64,000 nt of DNA, taken from the NCBI GenBank assembly GCA_948144175.1, contig CANXME010002149.1:2894001-2958000 (forward strand). Reading direction: 5' to 3'. Positions 54,501 to 64,000 of the stretch are shown here, piece by piece. Below the pieces are notes generated by a model that was not told where the DNA came from, did no database searches, and saw only the letters and a list, made by a program, of their open reading frames with translations. This stretch comes from Closterium sp. NIES-65 (taxonomy: Eukaryota; Streptophyta; Zygnematophyceae; Desmidiales; Closteriaceae). The stretch's first letter is position 1, and the number at the start of each line of letters is the position of its first letter. The position numbers and the translations under genes were made by a program.

Positions 54501-57500
54501 AGAACAAGTGCCTAGCGTGTGCAAAATTTCAAGAACAAGGGCCAAGCGTGTGCAAAATAGCGAGAACAAGGGCCTTGCGTGTGCAAAATTTCAAGAACAA
54601 GGGCCTAGCGTGTGCAAAATTGCAAGAACAAGGGCCTAGCGTGTGCAAAATTGCAACAACAAGGGCCTAGCATGTGCAAAATAGCAAGGACAAGGGCCTA
54701 GCGTGTGCAAAATTGCAAGATCAAGGGCATAGCATGTGCAAAATTGCAAGAACAAGGGCCTAGCGAGTGCAAAATTGCAAGAACAAGGGCCTAGCGAGTG
54801 CAACATTGCAAGAACAAGGGCCTAGCGTGTGTAAAATTGCAAGAACAAGGGCCTAGCGTGTGCAAAATTGCAAGAACAAGGGCTTAGCGTGTGCAAAATT
54901 GCAAGAACAAGGGCCTAGCGTGTGCAAAATTGGAAGAACAAGGGCCTAGCGTGTGCAAAATTGCAAGAACAAGAGCCTAGCGTATGCAAAATAGCAAGAA
55001 CAAGGGCCTAGCGTGTGCAAAATAGCAAGAACAAGGGCCTAGCATGTGCAAAATAGCAAGACGAAGGGCCTTGCGTGGGCAAAATTTCAAGAACAAGGGC
55101 CTAGCGTGTGCAAAATAACAAGAACAAGGGCCTAGCGTGTGCATAATTGCAACAAGAAGGGCCTAGCGTGTGCACAATTTCAAGAACAAGGGCCTAGCGA
55201 GTGCAAAATAGCAAGAACAAGGGCCTAGCGTGTTGTCAAAATTGCAAGAACAAGGGCCTAGCGAGTGCAAAATTACAAGAACAAGGGCCTAGCGTGTGCA
55301 AAATAGCAAGAACAAGGGCCTAGCGTGTGCAAATTTGCAACAAGAAGGGCCTAGCATGTGCAAAATTTCAAGAACAAGTGCCTAGCGTGTGCAAAATTTC
55401 GAGAACAAGGGCCAAGCGCGTGCAAAATAGCGAGAACAAGGGCCTTGCGTGTGCAAAAGTTCAAGAACAAGGGCCTAGCGTGTGCAAAATTGCAAGAACA
55501 AGGGCATAGCGTGTGCAAAATTGCAACAACAAGGGCCTAGCGTGTGCAAAATAGCAAGGACAAGGGCCTAGCGTGTGCAAAATTGCAAGAACAAGGGCCT
55601 AGCATGTGCAAAATTGCAAGAACAAGGGCCTAGAGAGTGCAAAATTGCAAGAACAAGGGCCTAGCGAGTGCAAAATTGCAAGAACAAGGGCCTAGCGTGT
55701 GTAAAATTGCAAGAACAAGGGCCTAGCGTGTGCAAAATTGCAAGAACAAGGGCTTAGCGTGTGCAAAATTGCAAGAACAAGGGCCTAGCGTGTGCAAAAT
55801 TGGAAGAACAAGGGCCTAGCGTATGCAAAATAGGAAGAACAAGGGCCTAGCGTGTGCAAAATTGCAAGAACAAGAGCCTAGCGTATGCAAAATAGCAAGA
55901 ACAAGGGCCTAGCGTGTGCAAAATAGCAAGAACAAGGGCCTAGCATGTGCAAAATAGCAAGAAGAAGGGCCTTGCATGTGCAAAATTTCAAGAACAAAGG
56001 CCTAGCGTGTGCAAAATAACAAGAACAAGGGCCTAGCGTGTGCATAATTGCAACAAGAAGGGCCTAGCTTGTGCACAATTTTAAGAACAAGGGCCTAGCG
56101 AGTGCAAAATAGCAAGAACAAGGGCCTAGCGTGTTGTCAAAATTGCAAGAACAAGGGCCTAGCGAGTGCAAAATTACAAGAACAAGGGCCTAGCGCGTGC
56201 AAAATAGCAAGAACAAGGGCCTAGCGTGTGCAAAATTGCAACAAGAAGGGCCTATTATGTGCAAAATTACAAGAACAAGGGCCTAGCGTGTGCAAAATAG
56301 CAAGAACAAGTGCCTAGCGTGTGCAAAATTTTGAGAACAAGGGCCAAGCGTGTGCAAAATAGCAAGAACAAGGGCCTTGCGTGTGCAAACTTTCAAGAAC
56401 AAGGGCCTAGCGTGTGCAAAATTGCAACAAGAAGGGCCTAGCGTGTGCAAAATTTAAAGAACAAGTGCCTAGCGTGTGCAAAATTTCGAGAACAAGGGCC
56501 AAGCGTGTGCAAAATAGCAAGAACAAGGGCCTTGCGTGTGCAAAATTTAAAGAACAAGGGCCTAGCGTGTGCAAAATGGCAAGAACAAGGGCCTAGCGTG
56601 TGCAAACATTGCAACAACAAGGGCCTAGCGTGTGCAAAATAGCAAGAACAAGGGCCTAGCGTGTGCAAAATTGCAAGAACAAGGGCCTAGCATGTGCAAA
56701 ATTGCAAGAACAAGGGCCTAGCGAGCGCAAAATTGCAAGAACAAGGGCCTTGCGTGTGCAAAATTGCAAGAACAAGGGCCTAGCGTGAGCAAAATTGCAA
56801 GAACAAGGGCTTAGCGTGTGCAAAATTGCAAGAACAAGGGCTTAGCGTGTGCAAAATTTCAAGAACAAGGGCCTAGCGTGTGCAAAATTGCAAGAACAAG
56901 GGCCTAGCGTGTGCAAAATTGCAACAACAAGGGCCTAGCATGTGCAAAATAGCAAGGACAAGGGCCTAGCGTGTGCAAAATTGCAAAAACAAGGGCCTAG
57001 CATGTGCAAAATTGCAAGAACAAGGGCCTAGCGAGTGCAAAATTGCAAGAACAAGGGCCTAGCGAGTGCAAAATTGCAAGAACAATGGCCTAGCGTGTGT
57101 AAAATTGCAAGACGAAGGGCCTTGCGTGTGCAAAATTTCAAGAACAAGGGCCTAGCGTGTGCAAAATAACAAGAACAAGGGCCTAGCGTGTGCATAATTG
57201 CAACAAGAAGGGCCTAGCATGTGCACAATTTCAAGAACAAGGGCCTAGCGAGTGCAAAATAGCAAGAACAAGGGCCTAGCGTGTTGTCAAAATTGCAAGA
57301 ACAAGGGCCTAGCGAGTGCAAAATTACAAGAACAAGGGCCTAGCGTGTGCAAAATAGCAAGAACAAGGGCCTAGCGTGTGCAAATTTGCAACAAGAAGGG
57401 CCTAGCATGTGCAAAATTTCAAGAACAAGTGCCTAGCGTGTGCAAAATTTCGAGAACAAGGGCCAAGCGCGTGCAAAATAGCGAGAACAAGGGCCTTGCG

Positions 57501-60500
57501 TGTGCAAAAGTTCAAGAACAAGGGCCTAGCGTTTGCAAAATTGCAAGAACAAGGGCATAGCGTGTGCAAAATTGCAAGAACAAGGGCCTAGCATGTGCAA
57601 AATTGCAAGAACAAGGGCCTAGCGAGTGCAAAATTGCAAGAACAAGGGCCTAGCGAGTGCAAAATTGCAAGAACAAGGGCCTAGCGTGTGTAAAATTGCA
57701 AGAATAAGGGCCTAGCGTGTGCAAAATTGCAAGAACAAGGGCTTAGCGTGTGCAAAATTGCAAGAACAAGGGCCTAGCGTGTGCAAAATTGGAAGAACAA
57801 GGGCCTAGCGTGTGCAAAAAAGGAAGAACAAGGGCCTAGCGTGTGCAAAATTGCAAGAACAAGAGCCTAGCGTATGCAAAATAGCAAGAACAAGGGCCTA
57901 GCGTGTGCAAAATAGCAAGAACAAGGGCCTAGCATGTGCAAAATAGCAAGAAGAAGGGCCTTGCATGTGCAAAATTTCAAGAACAAAGGCCTAGCGTGTG
58001 CAAAATAACAAGAACAAGGGCCTAGCGTGTGCATAATTGCAACAAGAAGGGCCTAGCGTGTGCACAATTTTAAGAACAAGGGCCTAGCGAGTGCAAAATA
58101 GCAAGAACAAGGGCCTAGCGTGTTGTCAAAATTGCAAGAACAAGGGCCTAGCGAGTGCAAATTTACAAGAACAAGGGCCTAGCGTGTGCAAAATAGCAAG
58201 AACAAGGGCCTAGCGTGTGCAAAATTGCAACAAGAAGGGCCTAGCATGTGCAAAATTACAAGAACAAGGGCCTAGCGTGTGCAAAATAGCAAGAAAAAGT
58301 GCCTAGCGTGTGCAAAATTTCGAGAACAAGGGCCAAGCGTGTGCAAAATAGCAAGAACAAGGGCCTTTCGTGTGCAAACTTTCAAGAACAAGGGCCTAGC
58401 GTGTGCAAAATTGCAACAAGAAGGGCCTAGCGTGTGCAAAATTTCAAGAACAAGTGCCTAGCGTGTGCAAAATTTCGAGAACAAGGGCCAAGCGTGTGCA
58501 AAATAGCAAGAACAAGGGCCTTGCGTGTGCAAAATTTAAAGAACAAGGGCCTAGCGTGTGCAAAATGGCAAGAACAAGGGCCTAGCGTGTGCAAAAATTG
58601 CATCAACAAGGGCCTAGCGTGTGCAAAATAGCAAGAACAAGGGCCTAGCGTGTGCAAAATTGCAAGAACAAGGGCCTAGCATGTGCAAAATTGCAAGAAC
58701 AAGGGCCTAGCGAGCGCAAAATTGCAAGAACAAGGGCCTTGCGTGTGCAAAATTGCAAGAACAAGGGCCTAGCGTGTGCAAAATTGCAAGAACAAGGGCT
58801 TAGCGTGTGCAAAATTGCAAGAACAAGGGCTTAGCGTGTGCAAAATTTCAAGAACAAGGGCCTAGCGAGTGCAAAGTTGCAAGAACAAGGTCCTAGCGTG
58901 TGCAAAATTGCAAGAACAAAGGCCTAGCGATTGCAAAATTGCAAGAACAAAGGCCTAGCGTGTACAAAATTGCAAGAACAAGGGCCTAGCGAGTGCAAAA
59001 TTGCAAGAACAAGGGCCTAGCGAGTGCAAAATTGCAAGAACAAGGGCCTAGCGTGTGCAAAATTGCAAGAACAAGGGCGTAGCGTGTGCAAAATTGCAAG
59101 AACAAGGGCTTAGCGTGTGCAAAATTGCAAGAACAAGGGCTTAGCGTTTGCAAAATTTCAAGAACAAGGGCTTAGCGAGTGCAAAATTGCAAGAACAAGG
59201 GCCTAGCGTGTGCAAAATTGCAAGAACAAGGGCCTAGCGTGTGCAAAATTGCAAGAACAAGGTCTTAGCGTGTGCAAAATTGCAAGAACAAGGGCCTAGC
59301 GTGTGCAAAATTGCAAGAACAAGGGCTTAGCGTGTGCAAAATTGCAAGAACAAGGGCCTAGCGTGTGCAAAATTGCAAGAACAAGGGCATAGCGTGTGCA
59401 AAATTGCAAAAACAAGGGCTTAGCGTGTGCAAAATTGCAAGAACAATTGCCTAGCGTGTGCAAAATTGCAAGAACAAGGGCCTAGCGTGTGCAAAATTGC
59501 AACAAGAAGGGCCTAGCATGTGCAAAATTTCAAGAACAAGTGCCTAGCGTGTGCAAAATTTCGAGAACAAGGGCCAAGCATGTGCAAAATAGCAAGAACA
59601 AGGGCCTAGCGTGTGCAAAATTGCAACAAGAAGGGCCTAGCGTGTGCAAAATTTCAAGAACAAGTGCCTAGCGTGTGCGAAATTTCGAGAACAAGGGCCA
59701 AGCGTGTGCAAAATAGCAAGATCAAGGGCCTTGCGTGTGCAAAATTTAAAGAACAAGGGCCCAGCGTGTGCAAAATGGCAAGAACAAGGGCCTAGCGTGT
59801 GCAAAACTTGCAACAACAAGGGCCTAGCGTGTGCAAAATAGCAAGAACAAGGGCCTAGCGTGTGCAAAATTGCAAGAACAAGGGCCTAGCATGTGCAAAA
59901 TTGCAAGACCAAGGGCCTAGCGAGCGCAAAATTGCAAGAACAAGGGCCTAGCATGTGCAAAATTGCAAGAACAAGGGCCTAGCGTGTGCAAAATTGCAAG
60001 AACAAGGGCTTAGCGTGTGCAAAATTGCAAGAACAAGGGCTTAGCGTGTGCAAAATTTCAAGAACAAGGGCCTAGCGAGTGCAAAGTTGTTAGAACAAGG
60101 TCCTAGCGTGTGCAAAATTGCAAGAACAAAGGCCTAGCGATTGCAAAATCGCAAGAACAAAGGCCTAGCGTGTGCAAAATTGCAAGAACAAGGGCCTAGC
60201 GAGTGCAAAATTGCAAGAACAAGGGCCTAGCGAGTGCAAAATTGCAAGAACAAGGGCCTAGCGTGTGCAAAATTGCAAGAACAAGGGCCTAGCGTGTGCA
60301 AAATTGCAAGAACAAGGGCTTAGCGTGTGCAAAATTGCAAGAACAAGGGCTTAGCGTTTGCAAAATTTCAAGAACAAGGGCCTAGCGAGTGCAAAATTGC
60401 AAGAACAAGGGCCTAGCGTGTGCCAAATTGCAAGAACAAGGGCCTTGCGTGTGCAAAATTTTAAGAGAAAGGGCCTACCGTGTGCAAAATAGCAAGAACA

Positions 60501-63500
60501 AGGGCCTAGCGAGTGCAAAATTGCAAGAACAAGGGCCTAGCGTGTGCAAAATAGCTAGAACAAGGACCTAGCATGAGCAAAAGTTCAAGATCAAGGGCCT
60601 AGCATGTGCAAAATTTCAAGAACAAGGGCCTAGCGCGTGCAAAATAGCAAGAACAACGGCCTAGCGAGTGCAAAATAGCAAGAACAAGGGCCTAGCGTGT
60701 GCAAAATTTCAAGAACAAAGGCCTATCGTGTGCAAAATTGCAAGAACAAGGGCCTAGCGTATGCAAAATAGCAAGAACAAGGGCCTTGCGTGTGCAAAAT
60801 TTCAAGAACAAGAGCCTAGCGTGTGCAAAATAGCAAGAACAAGGGCCTAGCAAGTGCAAAACTGCAAGAACAAGGGCCTAGCGTGTGCAAAATTGCAAGA
60901 ACAAGGGCCTAGCGTGTGCAAAATTGCAAGAACAAGGGCCTAAAGATTGCAAAATTGCAAGAACAAGAGCCTAGTGTGTGCAAAATAGCTACAATAAGGG
61001 CCTAGCGTGTGCAAAAACAAGGGCCTAGCATGTGTAAAATAGCTAGAACAAGGGCCTAGCGTGTGCAAAATTGCAAGACCAAGGGCCTAGCGTGTGCAAA
61101 AGTTCAAGAACAAGGGCCTAGCGCGTGCAAAATTGCAAGAACAAGGGCCTAGCGTGTGCAAAATAGCAAGAACAAAAGCCTAGCGAGTGCAAAATTGCAA
61201 GAACAAGGGCCTAGCGTGTGCAAAATAGCTAGAACAAGGGCCTAGCGCGTGCAAAATTGCAAGAACAAGGGCCTTGCGTGTGCAAAATTTTAAGAGAAAG
61301 GGCCTAGCGTGTGCAAAATAGCAAGATCAAGGGCCTTGCGTGTGCAAAATTTAAAGAACAAGGGCCCAGCGTGTGCAAAATGGCAAGAACAAGGGCCTAG
61401 CGTGTGCAAAACTTGCAACAACAAGGGCCTAGCGTGTGCAAAATAGCAAGAACAAGGGCCTAGCGTGTGCAAAATTGCAAGAACAAGGGCCTAGCATGTG
61501 CAAAATTGCAAGACCAAGGGCCTAGCGAGCGCAAAATTGCAAGAACAAGGGCCTAGCGTGTGCAAAATTGCAAGAACAAGGGCCTAGCGTGTGCAAAATT
61601 GCAAGAACAAGGGCTTAGCGTGTGCAAAATTGCAAGAACAAGGGCTTAGCGTGTGCAAAATTTCAAGAACAAGGGCCTAGCGAGTGCAAAGTTGTTAGAA
61701 CAAGGTCCTAGCGTGTGCAAAATTGCAAGAACAAAGGCCTAGCGATTGCAAAATCGCAAGAACAAAGGCCTAGCGTGTGCAAAATTGCAAGAACAAGGGC
61801 CTAGCGAGTGCAAAATTGCAAGAACAAGGGCCTAGCGAGTGCAAAATTGCAAGAACAAGGGCCTAGCGTGTGCAAAATTGCAAGAACAAGGGCCTAGCGT
61901 GTGCAAAATTGCAAGAACAAGGGCTTAGCGTGTGCAAAATTGCAAGAACAAGGGCTTAGCGTTTGCAAAATTTCAAGAACAAGGGCCTAGCGAGTGCAAA
62001 ATTGCAAGAACAAGGGCCTAGCGTGTGCAAAATTGCAAGAACAAGGGCCTTGCGTGTGCAAAATTTTAAGAGAAAGGGCCTACCGTGTGCAAAATAGCAA
62101 GAACAAGGGCCTAGCGAGTGCAAAATTGCAAGAACAAGGGCCTAGCGTGTGCAAAATAGCTAGAACAAGGACCTAGCATGAGCAAAAGTTCAAGATCAAG
62201 GGCCTAGCATGTGCAAAATTTCAAGAACAAGGGCCTAGCGCGTGCAAAATAGCAAGAACAACGGCCTAGCGAGTGCAAAATAGCAAGAACAAGGGCCTAG
62301 CGTGTGCAAAATTTCAAGAACAAAGGCCTATCGTGTGCAAAATTGCAAGAACAAGGGCCTAGCGTATGCAAAATAGCAAGAACAAGGGCCTTGCGTGTGC
62401 AAAATTTCAAGAACAAGAGCCTAGCGTGTGCAAAATAGCAAGAACAAGGGCCTAGCAAGTGCAAAACTGCAAGAACAAGGGCCTAGCGTGTGCAAAATTG
62501 CAAGAACAAGGGCCTAGCGTGTGCAAAATTGCAAGAACAAGGGCCTAAAGATTGCAAAATTGCAAGAACAAGAGCCTAGTGTGTGCAAAATAGCTACAAT
62601 AAGGGCCTAGCGTGTGCAAAAACAAGGGCCTAGCATGTGTAAAATAGCTAGAACAAGGGCCTAGCGTGTGCAAAATTGCAAGACCAAGGGCCTAGCGTGT
62701 GCAAAAGTTCAAGAACAAGGGCCTAGCGCGTGCAAAATTGCAAGAACAAGGGCCTAGCGTGTGCAAAATAGCAAGAACAAAAGCCTAGCGAGTGCAAAAT
62801 TGCAAGAACAAGGGCCTAGCGTGTGCAAAATAGCTAGAACAAGGGCCTAGCGCGTGCAAAATTGCAAGAACAAGGGCCTTGCGTGTGCAAAATTTTAAGA
62901 GAAAGGGCCTAGCGTGTGCAAAATAGCAAGAACAAGGGCCTAGCGAGTGCAAAATTGCAAGAACAAGGGCCTAGCGTGTGCAAAATAGCTAGAACAAGGA
63001 CCTAGCGTGAGCAAAAGTTCAAGATCAAGGGCCTAGCATGTGCAAAATTTCAAGAACAAGGGCCTAGCGCGTGCAAAATAGCAAGAACAACGGCCTAGCG
63101 AGTGCAAAATAGCAAGAACAAGGGCCTAGCGTGTGCAAAATTTCAAGAACAAAGGCATAGCGTGTGCAAAATTACAAGAACAAAGGCCTATCGTATGCAA
63201 AATTGCAAGAACAAGGGCCTAGCGTATGCAAAATAGCAATAACAAGGGCCTTGCGTGTGCAAAATTTCAAGAACAAGAGCCTAGCGTGTGCAAAATAGCA
63301 AGAACAAGGGCCTAGCAAGTGCAAAACTGCAAGAACAAGGGCCTAGCGTGTGCAAAATTGCAAGAACAAGGGCCTAGCGTGTGCAAAATTGCAACAAGAA
63401 GGGCCTATCGTGTGCAATATTTCAAGAACAAGTGCCTAGCGTGTGCAAAATTTCGAGAACAAGGGCTTAGCGTGTGCAAAATAGCAAGAACAAGGGCCTT

Positions 63501-64000
63501 GCGTGTGCAAAACTTCAAGAACAAGGGCCTAGCGTGTGCAAAATTGCAACAAGAAGGGCCTAGCGTTTGCAAAATTTCAAGAACAAGTGCCTAGCGTGTA
63601 CAAAATTTCGAGAACAAGGGCCAAGCGTGTGCAAAATAGCAAGAACAAGGGCCTTGCGTGTGCAAAATTTCAAGAACAAGGGCCTAGCATGTGCAAAATT
63701 GCAAGAACAAGGGCCTAGCGTGTGCAAAATTGCAACAACAAGGGCCTAGCGTGTGCAAAATAGCAAGAACAAGGGCCTAGCGTGTGCAAAATTGCAAGAA
63801 CAAGGGCCTAGCATGTGCAAAATTGCAAGAACAAGAGCCTAGCGAGTGCAAAATTTCAAGAATAAGGGCCTAGCGAGCGCAAAATTGCAAGAACAAGGGC
63901 CTAGCGTGTGCAAAATTGCAAGAACAAGGGCCTAGCGTGTGCAAAATTGCAAGAACAAGGGCTTAGTGTGTGCAAAATTGCAAGAACAAGGGCCTAGCGT
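51506..64000. repeat. 31-bp satellite, block 4 (12.5 kb, runs off the right edge)
   Basis: About 400 units in higher-order repeats. A block of about 2.2 kb recurs four times between about 51800 and 58650 (matching points 51937, 54144, 56414, 58403). A 1605-bp tandem duplication follows (59721 matches 61326). From about 63000 the sequence matches 38200-38900 and 44050-44800. A variant unit, GTGTTGTCAAAATTGC, recurs about eight times here and once in block 3. Confidence 0.95.

Noticed and set aside
30959-64000. Regular 31-bp repeats resembling a CRISPR array
   Set aside because: Units are directly adjacent with no unique spacers, run for tens of kilobases, and no Cas gene is present. The setting is eukaryotic.
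35339-64000. Many 60-92 codon open frames (for example MQNCKNKGLACAK...) in the satellite on both strands
   Set aside because: They are the same 31-bp repeat read through its three frames. They end at the CCTAG of a unit and lengthen only where that TAG is mutated. No start context or domain supports translation.
1-64000. tRNA, rRNA or host protein genes, and an envelope-like gene in the LTR elements
   Set aside because: None could be recognised. Space between pol and the 3' LTR in element 1 is only 215 bases, too short for an envelope gene.

Overview
The window looks like repeat-rich nuclear DNA from a eukaryote, most likely of the green (plant/streptophyte) lineage. The evidence is Ty1/copia elements with a plant-type primer binding site matching the initiator methionine tRNA, telo-box motifs in several LTRs, a GT-AG intron-bearing pogo-type transposase gene, and tens of kilobases of satellite. 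The retroelement genes are very rich in G+C at third codon positions. I cannot name the species. I found no host gene, tRNA or rRNA.

Left half (1-29889): a stack of nested transposons whose order of insertion can be read from exact target-site duplications. A minus-strand copia element (element 3, 22843-29889) is cut near the end of pol by a 3.04-kb pogo/Tc1-mariner-type DNA transposon (19797-22840). Copia element 2 (3608-19794) sits at the left tip of that transposon and is flanked by TACCG. Element 2 was itself hit twice. A small non-autonomous LTR element (element B, 3637-5125, duplication CTTTT) lies in its 5' LTR. A full-length copia with identical LTRs (element 1, 5456-12868, duplication CCCGC) lies in its leader. 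A further minus-strand copia (element 0, 1-3542) runs off the left edge and abuts a fragment of another pogo-like end (3543-3607).

Middle (29890-35338): about 1 kb of AT-richer DNA with a hairpin cluster and a degenerate LTR of a different element, the first short satellite block, and a gag-pol fragment (element 4) truncated on both sides by satellite.

Right half (35339-64000): a 31-bp tandem satellite, about 26.6 kb in total and roughly 850 units, with higher-order duplications of about 1.27, 1.6, 2.2 and 8.9 kb. It contains two near-identical 1.27-kb fragments (41361-42631 and 50243-51505), each holding the LTR, leader and first 24 gag codons of a copia element. The first fragment is the missing 5' part of element 4: the array interrupts gag after codon 24 with about one base lost.

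How the parts relate: every gag-pol here is interrupted. Element 1 is the best preserved, with one frame from ATG to TGA broken only by four TAG codons and a Gly-to-Arg change in the protease motif. The most unusual signals are the bias to in-frame TAG, a conserved and covarying stem-loop just after the primer binding site (also in the non-autonomous element), a conserved C-X13-C-X3-H-X4-C motif in Gag, and the satellite array that splits and then co-amplifies a retrotransposon fragment.
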